From Clostridia bacterium (lineage in GTDB: Bacteria > Bacillota > Clostridia > Christensenellales > Aristaeellaceae), in the NCBI GenBank assembly GCA_017524615.1, contig JAFXVJ010000010.1:30126-94125 (forward strand): a DNA stretch of 64,000 nucleotides, read 5' to 3'. Of this stretch, positions 1-9,093 are shown in pieces. The position numbers were made by a program, and so were the translations under genes. Numbering within the stretch: the stretch's first letter is position 1; each line of letters starts with the position of its first letter. The notes beneath the pieces were generated by a model, which did not search any database, was not told the DNA's origin, and worked only from the letters and a program-made list of their open reading frames with translations.

Positions 1-24
1 GATCATGGCGATTTTCAGTTTCAT
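1..24 (-). CDS. Start of a truncated gene, possibly a Gfo/Idh/MocA oxidoreductase
   Basis: Only eight codons lie inside the window, reading MKLKIAMI. An AGGAGG ribosome binding site overlaps the stop codon of the upstream hydrolase, 14 bases before this ATG, so the gene is the next member of the same directon. The hydrophobic beta-strand-like start is typical of a Rossmann fold such as the Gfo/Idh/MocA family, but that is a guess from eight residues. Confidence 0.55.
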
Positions 25-38
25 GGTGGATGCCTCCT

Positions 39-2078
39 TCAGTGAATGGTTTGCGAATGGAAAACGCCGGATGGCGCGGCGTCCTGCGCCGGATCGGGGG
101 CGGACAGCCCCCGGGCAGCCAGGTCGCCAAGCAGCGTTTGGGTATCGGTGCAGGAAAGAATGCCCGGCAGCAGCCAGGCCCAGGTGTGGGTTTGATCGTG
201 ATAGGGATCCTGAACGATGGCTTCCCACGGCTGGCAAAGACCGTCGGCATAGACCGGCACGCCGCTGAGCAGGGAAGATATGCGGGCATAGCGGCTGTGA
301 TCCCCCTGGGCATACAGCCGCAGGCGATCGGGATCCGCTTCCGGCCAGGCGCGCAGCATTTCAATGGCGGCCAGCACATCCCGGGTGCGCAGGGCGCACA
401 GGGAATCGCCCAGCTGCATCAGGTAAGCGTTGAGCTTATACAGGGTGCCCCAGCCGATGTACATCCCGGAGGTGCCCAGTTCCCGGGGCAGCAGCGCCCC
501 TTCCGCGGCGGTATCCATCACCAGCACCTGCCAGCCTTGGGCGGTGGCCCGGTGGATCCAGGGGGAATGATCGGCCAGGCGGCTCAGCCCGCCCGGCCAG
601 AGGGCCAGCACCGTGGGCAGGGGCCCGTCTCCCCGGCGCATATCCCTCAGGAAGACGCCGCTGCTCCAGCGGGTCGGCTCGGGCCGCCATACCACCGTCC
701 GCCACATGTAATGGCCGCAGATGCCTTCCCCATGCACCCGGGGCTCCCCGGCGCGGACCTGATCAGCGCGAACCAAACGGCGCAGGGCCGTCTGCCGCTC
801 TGCCGGATCAGGGTCCAGGGCGCGGGAAGACAGCAGGGCGGACAATTCCGCCTGCAGGGTGCGCAGATCAGGCCGGGCGTCCAGCAGCATACGCCCGGGG
901 AAAACGGACAGGGCGCCGTCCGGCAGGGGCGCAAAGGAAAAGCCCGAAAGATCCGCCTCCCGGCCCTGCAGATGGCGGCAGAAAAACCGCGCCGCCGCCT
1001 GGGCCAGGGCGGGAGAATAGGCGTGCTCCGTAGAGGCGGTGACCAGATCCGGCAGCGTTCCGGCGCCCGCTGCCTGCCAGATTTCCCGGGCCGATTGCAG
1101 GGCGCGCAGCGCCCCCTCCCGGGGGAAGAAATCCTGCCGGGGGGACAAGATGAGCAGCGGCCGGGGCGCCATGCCTGCCAAAAAGTCGATGTAATCCAGC
1201 CCCGCCAAGAGGCTGCCCGGCCACACCATTTCGTTGTCCGGATCCACGCCGTTTTCCAGCATGGCCCGCGTGTCCGTTACATAGGCGCAGGGCGCGGCGC
1301 AGGCAAAGCGTTCCCCGGCGGTCAGCATGAGCATGCACGCCTGGGTGCCGCCCCCGGAATGGCCCGTCAGGGCGATGCGGGCGTGATCGACCTCCGGCCG
1401 GGAGCACAGGTAATCCAGCCCGGCGAGACCGTCCCGGATGAAATACCGGGCCAGGCTGAGGCCCAGCAGCTTGCATTTGGCGTCCATCAGGTCGTGCTCG
1501 CCGGAGCAGCCCTGAATGGGCTGCAGGGATAGATCCGCTTCGTAATGCTCGAATCGCTCGCCTTCCCCAAAGGGGTCCAGCGCCAGCACCGCGAATCCGG
1601 CGTACGCCAGCAGCTGCGCCAGATACTGGTATTCCCGGTCGGCCTTGCCCTGATCCGTGTGGCCGATCAGCAGCAGCACCGCCGGGTGGGGCTCCCGGCC
1701 TTGCCGCGGCAGATAAAGCGCCGCCGTCAGCAATGCTCCTTCACCCGGGGAAAGCAGCACCGTTTCCAGGGTGAAGCGATCGTAAACGGTGCGGGCGGTG
1801 ATTTGGGCAGGCACGGGATCCGTCCGGGGCGGCAACCCGCCGATGCAATCCAGAAAAATCTGCCGGGTCTGCCGCTGACAGGCGGCCAGGGACGCGGCGT
1901 CCAGCACCCGGGATCGTCTGTCCCGGCCCCGGCGCAGGCCGGCTTCCGCCCGGGCACAGATTTCCGTATACAGATTGGTGGCCGTTTCCACCGGCACATG
2001 CAGCGCTTTTTCCTGGATTTCCCATAGCGTGCGGGCGTTGGGACGCAGGGACGCTTGCTCATGAAGCATGGATCGCAT
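39..2078 (-). CDS. Two-domain alpha/beta hydrolase, acetyl-xylan-esterase-like
   Basis: A 679-residue cytosolic-looking protein with no signal peptide. The N-terminal half is a complete alpha/beta hydrolase: nucleophile elbow GHSGGG with Ser241, an acid in RQDFFP and a histidine in TEHAYS. The C-terminal half looks like a second hydrolase fold (strands around PTVLALW and QVLVMDT) but has no GxSxG, so it is probably inactive. The nearest known types are acetyl xylan esterases and dienelactone-hydrolase-like enzymes; the substrate is unknown, and deacetylation of imported oligosaccharides is an inference from context. GGGAGG sits 8 bases before the ATG. A paralogue with the same architecture lies at 57143-59128. 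It follows the YesM kinase gene by 89 bases. Confidence 0.7.
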   Translation of the reverse strand: MRSMLHEQASLRPNARTLWEIQEKALHVPVETATNLYTEICARAEAGLRRGRDRRSRVLDAASLAACQRQTRQIFLDCIGGLPPRTDPVPAQITARTVYDRFTLETVLLSPGEGALLTAALYLPRQGREPHPAVLLLIGHTDQGKADREYQYLAQLLAYAGFAVLALDPFGEGERFEHYEADLSLQPIQGCSGEHDLMDAKCKLLGLSLARYFIRDGLAGLDYLCSRPEVDHARIALTGHSGGGTQACMLMLTAGERFACAAPCAYVTDTRAMLENGVDPDNEMVWPGSLLAGLDYIDFLAGMAPRPLLILSPRQDFFPREGALRALQSAREIWQAAGAGTLPDLVTASTEHAYSPALAQAAARFFCRHLQGREADLSGFSFAPLPDGALSVFPGRMLLDARPDLRTLQAELSALLSSRALDPDPAERQTALRRLVRADQVRAGEPRVHGEGICGHYMWRTVVWRPEPTRWSSGVFLRDMRRGDGPLPTVLALWPGGLSRLADHSPWIHRATAQGWQVLVMDTAAEGALLPRELGTSGMYIGWGTLYKLNAYLMQLGDSLCALRTRDVLAAIEMLRAWPEADPDRLRLYAQGDHSRYARISSLLSGVPVYADGLCQPWEAIVQDPYHDQTHTWAWLLPGILSCTDTQTLLGDLAARGLSAPDPAQDAAPSGVFHSQTIH

Positions 2079-2167
2079 ATCCGGTTCCTCCCAAGGATTC
2101 TGACATCATGATAAACGGACCGGGGAAAAAAGTCCACCGAAAAAAATCATGAAAACGCCCATAAAAA

Positions 2168-3973
2168 TCATGGGCCGGGCGGAGCGGGCTCCCGGGGCGC
2201 CTCCTCCTCAGCAAATTCCAGAGGGATCAGGATCACCGCGTCCAGACCGCCGCCCGGCATATTCTGATAATACAGGTTGCCCCGTCCGCCGGACTGGAGC
2301 GTCACCCGGCGGTAGACGTTGCGGATGCCGATGCCGTGGCCGTCCGCTGGGTCGGCGCTGCGGAGGATGCTGTTGATGCGGCTTGCGTCTGCCCTGGAGC
2401 CATTGTCGGTCACATGGATCAGCAGCAGGCCGGCTTCCTCCTCGCAGTACAGCCGGATGCGCAGCTTATCCCCGCCGTTTTCGGCGTGAAACAGGGCGTT
2501 TTCCACCAGGGGCTGGAGGGTGATGGGGGATACGGCCACCGACATGTATTCCTCCGGAATATCGCACACGAATTCGAACCCGTCGGAATAGCGGATCTGC
2601 TGGATGCGGATATAATCCTGCAGATAATTGATTTCCTCCCGCAGGGGCACGGTGGCCCGGGAAAAATTGATGCTGTATTTGAGAATGCTGATCAGGGAGG
2701 CCACCATGGTGACGATGTCGTCGTTGCCCTCCATCAGGGCGCTGCAGCTGATGGAATCCAGGGTGTTGTAGATAAAATGGGGGTTGATCTGAGCCTGCAT
2801 CATTTTCAGCTCGGACGCGATCACCTTTTTCTGCTCCTCCTGGGCTTCCCGGGAAAGGGCCTGGATGCGCCCGCGCATGGCGTTGTAGCTTTGATACAGC
2901 ACGGCGATTTCATCCTGATTTTCGGGCTCCGCGGCCTGGGGCATGTGTTCGGCGTCCCGGGCCTGCTCCATCACGCCGGACAGCCGGGTGATGGGCCGGA
3001 TCACCTGCCGGGACAGGAGGAAGGAAATGATCAGCATCACCGCAATCAGCATCAGCAGCATCAGGGCCAGCATATAAACAGGGGTTTCCTGGGCGACGAT
3101 GCTGCGCTCCGGCGCCAGCAGCACGCATTGCCAATCCCCCTGGAATTTCACCCGGCTGGCGGTGAACAGGCCTTTGTGCCATTGGTAGGGAACGATGCTG
3201 CCCTGCTGCATCACGGCGGGCAGCGCAAGATCGGCAGGCTGCCCGATGGGGAACAGGGCGGGATCCGTGCTGGCCATCACCGTATCGCCGTACAGAAGCA
3301 GGGCGCAGGTCCCCTCGCTCAGCCGGGCGGCGGTCAGGAGGGCGTTCATCCGCAGGGTTGGCATGGCATAGAGCACGACGCCGATGTTTTCGTTATAGCG
3401 GGGATCAGCGATGCGGGTGCTGCGCAGCAGGTGAGAGAAAAACACGTAATCCGGGCAGCGCTCATCATAGAAGGCATAGGTCTGCCCGCGCAGGGCCAGG
3501 GTTTGGCGATACCAGGGCTCGTCAGAGAGGCCCTGCGAGGAATAAATATGCTGATGGGTCAGGTTCCGGCCCAGCACGAAGGGCTTGGCGGCATCCGCCA
3601 CCGGAAACTGGCCGTCCAGCAGCAGCATGGGATAGGCGCTTTGCATGAGGGGCGCAGTGGGCGTGCCGGTATTGAGGGAAAACACGGCGCGAAGCAATTC
3701 CATCTGCCGCACGGGCAGATTCTCCTGCACATTGACCAGCACCGCGGCCAGGTCTTCGTTGCAGCACAAATAATAGGCGTTTTGGCGAATGTTCATCATC
3801 AGCACGCCCGCGTTTTCCGCCGCGCTGGCCGTGCAGCTCCATTGATCCTGGGCCATGCGCTCCTTGTATATGCGGTTGAAATAGGAAAAAAAGATCACGG
3901 TAAAGGCCAGGATCAGCACCAGCATGCCCATCAGCCAGAACAGGGACATGCGCTTCCGGATGCTTATGTTCAT
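2168..3973 (-). CDS. Sensor histidine kinase, YesM type
   Basis: A 601-residue membrane sensor kinase. A transmembrane segment at about residues 15-32 and another at about 298-320 bracket an extracellular sensing domain. A HAMP linker follows (about 320-375), then the His_kinase domain with the phosphoacceptor motif INPHFIYNT (His399), and a C-terminal ATPase with the N-box PLVENALFHA and the G-box GIGIRNV. This arrangement defines the YesM/LytS-like family that phosphorylates YesN-type AraC regulators. The partner regulator ends 34 bases upstream on the same strand. Such pairs usually control carbohydrate transport or hydrolase genes, so the surrounding operon is the likely target. RBS GGGAGGAAAG precedes the ATG. 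Confidence 0.9.
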   Translation of the reverse strand: MNISIRKRMSLFWLMGMLVLILAFTVIFFSYFNRIYKERMAQDQWSCTASAAENAGVLMMNIRQNAYYLCCNEDLAAVLVNVQENLPVRQMELLRAVFSLNTGTPTAPLMQSAYPMLLLDGQFPVADAAKPFVLGRNLTHQHIYSSQGLSDEPWYRQTLALRGQTYAFYDERCPDYVFFSHLLRSTRIADPRYNENIGVVLYAMPTLRMNALLTAARLSEGTCALLLYGDTVMASTDPALFPIGQPADLALPAVMQQGSIVPYQWHKGLFTASRVKFQGDWQCVLLAPERSIVAQETPVYMLALMLLMLIAVMLIISFLLSRQVIRPITRLSGVMEQARDAEHMPQAAEPENQDEIAVLYQSYNAMRGRIQALSREAQEEQKKVIASELKMMQAQINPHFIYNTLDSISCSALMEGNDDIVTMVASLISILKYSINFSRATVPLREEINYLQDYIRIQQIRYSDGFEFVCDIPEEYMSVAVSPITLQPLVENALFHAENGGDKLRIRLYCEEEAGLLLIHVTDNGSRADASRINSILRSADPADGHGIGIRNVYRRVTLQSGGRGNLYYQNMPGGGLDAVILIPLEFAEEEAPREPAPPGP

Positions 3974-4007
3974 TCCGCTTTCCTCCCTTGCCGGGCCCGG
4001 AGAAGGC

Positions 4008-5075
4008 CTATGGCTCCTCCGGCTTTTCCATGCGCAGCATGGCGGCCCGGTACTGGGACGGGGACACGCCGTAATACGCGCTGAACAAGCGGGAAAAATA
4101 ATCCGGCGTCACATAGCCCACCCGCTGGCTGATGGTGCGCACGTTTTCATTCACATCCAGCAGCAGCTCCTTGGCGTGCTGCAGGCGCACCTCATTGATC
4201 CGGTTGATGATGCTGGTGCCCTTCTGCTGCTTGTACAGCGTGCCTGTGTACACCGCGGACAAATGCAGCCAATCCGACACGGCGGATACGGACAGATCGG
4301 GATCGGCGTAGTGATCCTCAATATAATCATCGATCATTTGCACATAGCCGGTGGCCCGCATGGATTGCTTGAAGCAGATCTGGGCGCATTCCTCACACTG
4401 CTTTTTCACAAAGCTGATCACGTCGGATACGTTTTTCAGCTCCGCGTAAACCGCCATGGCCGCCTGGCTCTGGGCGTCCAACTCCTGCTTTTTGTAAGTC
4501 ACGGCATAGGTCTGGGCGAAAAGCTCCCTGAGAAAAGAGGCGCAGAACTGCTTCAGGTCCTCCGGGTGGATCCGGTGCAGGGCCAGATCCTCAAAGGAAT
4601 CGGTGCAGGCGCGCAGGTCGCCGCTCATGAGCAGATCGTGCACCAGCTTGCGAATGCCGTCCGATCCGTCCCGCAGGGAGGCGTAGTTTTTTTTCATCTC
4701 CAGCCGGGCCTTCATTTCACGGATCTTATCGGTGATTTCAGAAAGCCTTTCCTTGGTGATGGGCTTGAGCAGATAATCCTGCACGTCAATTTTCAGGGCC
4801 CGCTGCACGAATTCAAAATCGCTGTATTCGCTGAGGATGATGATATACACATCCACCATGGAGGCGCGCAGCTCCTCCGCCAGCTTCAGCCCGCTCACAC
4901 CGGGCATTTTCACATCGGAAATGATCAGGTCCGGCGCGTTTTCCAGCGCCGATTTGAGGGCGGAGGTGCCGTCCTTGGCTTCCAATACCTGGGTGAAGCC
5001 CAATTCCTGCCAGGGCAGCATTTTCAGCAAACATTTCCGGACGAACACATCGTCGTCCGCAATCAGCGCTTTCAT
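4008..5075 (-). CDS. Response regulator with AraC-type DNA-binding domain, YesN type
   Basis: 355 residues. The N-terminal receiver has the acidic pocket ADDD (residues 6-9), phosphoacceptor Asp54 in IISDVKMPG and the conserved lysine in LLKPITKERL. A middle linker of unknown function follows, then a C-terminal AraC helix-turn-helix pair (HLSAVYTGTLYKQQ and a second helix around TISQRVGYVTPDYFSRLF). It is the partner of the YesM kinase directly downstream. It starts 28 bases after the unknown 524-residue gene, so both regulators seem embedded in the catabolic operon they probably control. AAGAAGG lies before the ATG. Confidence 0.92.
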   Translation of the reverse strand: MKALIADDDVFVRKCLLKMLPWQELGFTQVLEAKDGTSALKSALENAPDLIISDVKMPGVSGLKLAEELRASMVDVYIIILSEYSDFEFVQRALKIDVQDYLLKPITKERLSEITDKIREMKARLEMKKNYASLRDGSDGIRKLVHDLLMSGDLRACTDSFEDLALHRIHPEDLKQFCASFLRELFAQTYAVTYKKQELDAQSQAAMAVYAELKNVSDVISFVKKQCEECAQICFKQSMRATGYVQMIDDYIEDHYADPDLSVSAVSDWLHLSAVYTGTLYKQQKGTSIINRINEVRLQHAKELLLDVNENVRTISQRVGYVTPDYFSRLFSAYYGVSPSQYRAAMLRMEKPEEP

Positions 5076-5103
5076 GGTTCACCTTCTTTGTTGCGCCCGT
5101 ATA

Positions 5104-6678
5104 TCAATCAAACAGGGAAGCCCCCTGTGCGCCGTGGGAGAACGATCCGGTTGTTTCATCCGGATCAATTATAATACACTCCGGCGCTTTTTGCAACCGA
5201 TCGGGGCCGGGCAGCGCGAACACGGCAAATCCGCGGCGGCCGGACAGATACAGCGTGCCGTTTTCGCAGGTCCACTCCACGTCGCCGTCCCGGTCGCACA
5301 GCACGGGCGCGCAGCCCGCGGGACAGGGATACTCCCGGCGCGATACCGGCCCGCCCATGAAATCCACATACAGGTACCGGCCGCCATCCTCCCCGGGGAC
5401 GGTGTAGAGCGAAACGGCGGGGTCGGCGGGGTAATAGACCCGGTACACAGCGCCCTGACGGCCGGAGAACGCGGGACCGCCGCCCGCTGCCGCCGGCTGG
5501 CCCGTACCGCAGAAGGTGAGGTAAGATTTCCGGGAGGACACCAGGGTCAGCGCTTCCTTCAAATCCTGCCGGCGGATGTCGGGCCGGCCGTCCGCCAGGG
5601 GCAGGATACCCGCCGCAAAAGCAACGCACTGTCCCCGCCGGTCCCGGATCTGCTCGATCTGCCGGTCGGGGGGCAGATCGGGACGGGTCCAATGGGTCCG
5701 GATGACGGGAAGGGCTTCGGGGAAGGGACGGGCCACATCCACCGGGCGGGAAAAATCCCACCGGCGATTCCCCTGGCGCAGGGGACGGACGCCGGGAATG
5801 TATCGGCGCACGCTGCCGCCCGGCGGGCAGCATTTTTCCTGATACATCAGGGCCAGAAACCCCTCCCAGCGCACCGGCTGCAGAGCTTCGTGATGGAAAG
5901 AAATCACCACGGCGCCGTCGGGGTGGAGGGTAAAGACGTGGCAAACCCGCAGCATGGGCGCGCCACAGGCGGCCAGGTCGGGATTGCCCGCAAAGCCGCC
6001 GGCCGGCCGGGCCCGGCGCAATCCCGGCGCCACGGTGGCGGGGTTGATGATATCATAGCATTCCTCGATCCGCGCCATGTCGCAATGGTCCACATCCCCG
6101 GTGACGGGCAGCCACGCGCCGCCGGCCCGCGCCAGGATGCGGCGGGAAACGGAGCGGATGGACGGGGCCATGGGCAAACGTCCGCGCTGCCCCTTTGGCA
6201 CTGTCCGGCGGCCGTCTGCCCGCGTCAGGGCGCCGGTGATGGCAGGCAAAAATGCGTAATCCGTTTCGGACGGGCCGACATTGCCGGACACGAACAGCGC
6301 CCGTGCGCCGCCGTCCAGCACCCGCAGGCAGGTCCAGACCGCGTCTGCGCCGTCCCGCCAGTCGGTGCCGATATCGGCATAGCGCCAATCGCCCGGGGCG
6401 CCTTCTGCCATCACGGCGCACTCCCAGGCGTGATGGCCCCCGATGTCCGCGCCGTTCACCAGCATGGGCGGGGCCTCGTCCGTGGACAGGGCCAGCACCT
6501 GATCGGCGTGCCAGATATCCCGGCAGGAGCGGCGAACCAGGCCGGCCCAGGCAAAATCCACCGGATTCTGATCCCCGACGCCGATATCCCCCAGACCGGA
6601 AAAAGCCTGGGTCAGATCGTGGGTGGGAGAAAAGGGGGTGCGGAACACGGCCATGGATTTGTTCAGTGAGATCTTCAT
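5104..6678 (-). CDS. Conserved-looking hypothetical protein, unknown function
   Basis: A 524-residue protein I do not recognise. It has no signal peptide or membrane segment. It is rich in Trp, Asp, His and Gly, with short segments such as DIGVGDQNPVDFAWAG, NGADIGGHHAWEC and HPDGAVVISFHHE that look like beta-strand turns; the C-terminal 150 residues (PGEDGGRYLYVDF, VEWTCENGTLYLSGRRGF) read like a beta-sandwich. The start ATG overlaps the nagA stop by 4 bases, so it is translationally coupled to nagA. A carbohydrate-active or sugar-binding role is a guess from position only. Confidence 0.6.
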   Translation of the reverse strand: MKISLNKSMAVFRTPFSPTHDLTQAFSGLGDIGVGDQNPVDFAWAGLVRRSCRDIWHADQVLALSTDEAPPMLVNGADIGGHHAWECAVMAEGAPGDWRYADIGTDWRDGADAVWTCLRVLDGGARALFVSGNVGPSETDYAFLPAITGALTRADGRRTVPKGQRGRLPMAPSIRSVSRRILARAGGAWLPVTGDVDHCDMARIEECYDIINPATVAPGLRRARPAGGFAGNPDLAACGAPMLRVCHVFTLHPDGAVVISFHHEALQPVRWEGFLALMYQEKCCPPGGSVRRYIPGVRPLRQGNRRWDFSRPVDVARPFPEALPVIRTHWTRPDLPPDRQIEQIRDRRGQCVAFAAGILPLADGRPDIRRQDLKEALTLVSSRKSYLTFCGTGQPAAAGGGPAFSGRQGAVYRVYYPADPAVSLYTVPGEDGGRYLYVDFMGGPVSRREYPCPAGCAPVLCDRDGDVEWTCENGTLYLSGRRGFAVFALPGPDRLQKAPECIIIDPDETTGSFSHGAQGASLFD

Positions 6679-7877
6679 TGCGGGTCTGTCCTTTGCTTGC
6701 CGGGATCGCGGGCATCCCGGATGGCCCGCCCCATGGCGAAAACCATGCGGATGTTCAGGCCCTCATCCATCAGCACAAGATCGGCGTCCATGCCGGGAGC
6801 AATGCGGCCTTTTCGCGCCGCGCCCACCCGACGGGCGGGGTTTTCGCTGGCCATGCGCACGGCCTGGACGAGGGGAATACCGGCGGAAACCATGGTGCGC
6901 AGGCACCGGTGCATGGTGGCCACGCTGCCGGCGAAGGATTCCCGGCTGAGCAGCTTCATCACCCCGTCCTCATACACCGTTTCCATGCCGTTGAGCTGAC
7001 GGTACACGGTGCCCTCCTTCAGTTCGCCCGCGGCGAATTCCAGCCCGTCGGTGATCAATTCGATTTTGTCCGCGCCCTTGCAGCGGTAGATCAGCTGCAG
7101 CAGGGAAAGGGGCAGATGCTTGCCGTCGGCAATGACCTGAACCGTCAATTCGTCCAGGTTCAGCCCCGCCTCAATCACCCCGGGGACCCGGTAGCTGTGT
7201 ATCCTAATCAGGCCGGAGCAGCTGGAGTAGAGGTGCGTCACATCGCTGTAGCCGTGGGGAAGCGCGGCCAGCACCTGATCGTAGGTGGCGTTGGAATGGG
7301 CGATGCTGGCCACGATGCCCCGGCGGGTGAGCTGATCGCCCAATTCCAGGGCGCCCGGCAGTTCCGGCGCCACGCCCATCATGCGGATGCCCCGGGGCCA
7401 GGCGTCCAGCAAAGGAGATAAATCCGTTTCCGCGGGGATTATCAGATCGTCGGGGGATTGGGCACCGCTTTGGGCGGGGCTCAGGCAAGGCCCTTCCAGG
7501 TGAGCGCCCAGGATGGTGGCGTCGCAGGGCATGCGCGCCGCCCGGCGGATCCCCTCCACGGCCCGGAGCAGGGTGGGGATGGGGGCGGCCAGGGTGGTGG
7601 GCAGGATGGAGGTGGTGCCGTGCTGAGCGTGGGCGTTGGCCAGAATGACCGTATCCTCCGCTTTTCCCGACATGGCGGAACGGCCGCCGCCGCCGTGCAC
7701 GTGAATATCCACAAAGCCGGGGGACAGATACAGCCCGTCGGCGTCGATCACCCGGTCTCCCTCGGCGGGATCGGCGTGGTCGGTCACATCCAGGATGCGC
7801 TGATCCGCTATGATCACCTGGGTCTGGCGGATGCCTTCGGGCAGGATTGCCCGGGCGCCCCGCAGGATGGTTTTCAT
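6675..7877 (-). CDS. nagA: N-acetylglucosamine-6-phosphate deacetylase
   Basis: A 400-residue amidohydrolase that removes acetate from GlcNAc-6-phosphate in the cytosol. Visible family marks: metal-site HxH (His59, His61) in FVDIHVHGGGG, Glu128 in GAHLEGP, His194 in IAHSNAT, His215 in THLYSS and the catalytic Asp277 in LITDGLE. I chose the ATG at 7877 over an upstream in-frame start because AAGGAGG lies just before it and it forms an ATGA overlap with the M20 gene. THLYSS instead of the common THLFNAM hints at a divergent substrate pocket. No nagB is in the window. Confidence 0.88.
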   Translation of the reverse strand: MKTILRGARAILPEGIRQTQVIIADQRILDVTDHADPAEGDRVIDADGLYLSPGFVDIHVHGGGGRSAMSGKAEDTVILANAHAQHGTTSILPTTLAAPIPTLLRAVEGIRRAARMPCDATILGAHLEGPCLSPAQSGAQSPDDLIIPAETDLSPLLDAWPRGIRMMGVAPELPGALELGDQLTRRGIVASIAHSNATYDQVLAALPHGYSDVTHLYSSCSGLIRIHSYRVPGVIEAGLNLDELTVQVIADGKHLPLSLLQLIYRCKGADKIELITDGLEFAAGELKEGTVYRQLNGMETVYEDGVMKLLSRESFAGSVATMHRCLRTMVSAGIPLVQAVRMASENPARRVGAARKGRIAPGMDADLVLMDEGLNIRMVFAMGRAIRDARDPGKQRTDPQ

Positions 7878-9076
7878 GGCGCTGCCTCCTTTTTCCCTTC
7901 GGATCGCCATTCGGCGCCCGCCCGGAAGGCGAAGGACGCCATCCAGGCCGCGCTTACGGGCAGCACTTTTTCGTCCACCCGGAATTTTCCGCTGTGGTGG
8001 GGATAGTGGGTGCCTTTGCTTTCGTCGGCAATGCCCACCTGGGCGTAGCAGGTGGGGGCGATGCGGCCGTAATTGGCAAAATCGTCACCAATCATCATGG
8101 CCCGCTGGGGTTGCACCAGGGTTTCGTCGGTCAGCTCCAGGGCGCACTGGCGGGCCAGGGCGGCGGCGCGGGCGTCATTGCGCACCACATCGCTGACCCG
8201 GCGGTTTTGGATTTCCGCCCGGCAGCGGTAGGCGGCGGCAACGCTGTGCGTGATGGCTTCCATCTCTTGCTCGATCAGACTGCGGGTTTCCTCGTCCAGC
8301 GCCCGCAGGGTGCCCCGAAGCACCGCCTGATCGGCGATGATGTTGCCCACGGTGCCGGCGTGGAAACTGCCCACCGTCAAAACGGCGGGTGCAAGAGGCG
8401 ACACCCGCCGAGCCACCACCGTTTGCAGGGACTGAACGAGCGCCGCCCCGGCGGGAATCACGTCGGCGCATTTTTCCGGGGTGGCTCCGTGGCCGCCAGC
8501 GCCCTTCAGCGTTATGGTGAACATATCCACCGCGGCGCTGACCGTCACCGGGCCGATGTGCAGGGTGCCGCTGGCATAGGGGCTCCACAGGTGGATGGCG
8601 AAAAACACGTCCACGTCGTCCGCAAGGCCCGTTTCGATCACGTCGTCGGCCCCGGCCTCGCCCTCCTCGGCGGGCTGAAAAATCACCTTGACAGTGCCGT
8701 GAAGATCGGGCAGCCGATCCCGGAGCATCCGGGCGGCGGTGAGGCCGATGGCCATGTGGGCATCATGGCCGCAGGCGTGCATCCTGCCGGGATGCAGGGA
8801 GGAAAAGGGCAGGCCAGTTTCCTCCTGGACGGGCAGGGCGTCGGTGTCGCAGCGCAGGCCCACCACAGCCCCGGGCCTGGCGCCGCGCAAAATGGCGACG
8901 GTGACATTGTCCCGGGGCGCTTCATAGGGGATGCCGTACTCCGTCAGGGTGGACCTGAGGAAGCGATGGGTGCCCTGCTCCTCATGGGCCACCTCCGGAT
9001 ACCGATGCAAATGCCGGTACAGGCGCAGCGTTTCGTTTTCCAGGGATCTGGCGGTGGCGAGCCATTGATTCTCCAT
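7874..9076 (-). CDS. M20-family metal-dependent amidohydrolase
   Basis: A 400-residue cytosolic amidohydrolase of the M20D / hippurate hydrolase type, which removes acyl groups from amino acids or related amines. Marks: RCDTDALP, the zinc motif HACGHDAH (Cys102, His104) and the catalytic glutamates in FQPAEEGEAG (Glu137/138), with a C-terminal metal His in GTHYPHHSGKF. An in-frame GTG at 9097 overlaps the preceding stop, but GAAGGAAGG fits the ATG at 9076, which also gives the usual family N-terminus. It overlaps nagA by 4 bases. An acylated amino sugar or an aminoacylated sugar is a possible substrate here. Confidence 0.85.
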   Translation of the reverse strand: MENQWLATARSLENETLRLYRHLHRYPEVAHEEQGTHRFLRSTLTEYGIPYEAPRDNVTVAILRGARPGAVVGLRCDTDALPVQEETGLPFSSLHPGRMHACGHDAHMAIGLTAARMLRDRLPDLHGTVKVIFQPAEEGEAGADDVIETGLADDVDVFFAIHLWSPYASGTLHIGPVTVSAAVDMFTITLKGAGGHGATPEKCADVIPAGAALVQSLQTVVARRVSPLAPAVLTVGSFHAGTVGNIIADQAVLRGTLRALDEETRSLIEQEMEAITHSVAAAYRCRAEIQNRRVSDVVRNDARAAALARQCALELTDETLVQPQRAMMIGDDFANYGRIAPTCYAQVGIADESKGTHYPHHSGKFRVDEKVLPVSAAWMASFAFRAGAEWRSEGKKEAAP

Positions 9077-9093
9077 GCTGATCCTTCCTTCAT

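Noticed and set aside
30-1532. Long plus-strand open frames opposite minus-strand genes, such as this one and those at 2336-4084, 20052-23726 and 45178-48810
   Set aside because: They mirror well-supported genes on the other strand; GC-rich codon use opens the antisense frame. Their translations are Gly/His/Gln-rich and match no family.
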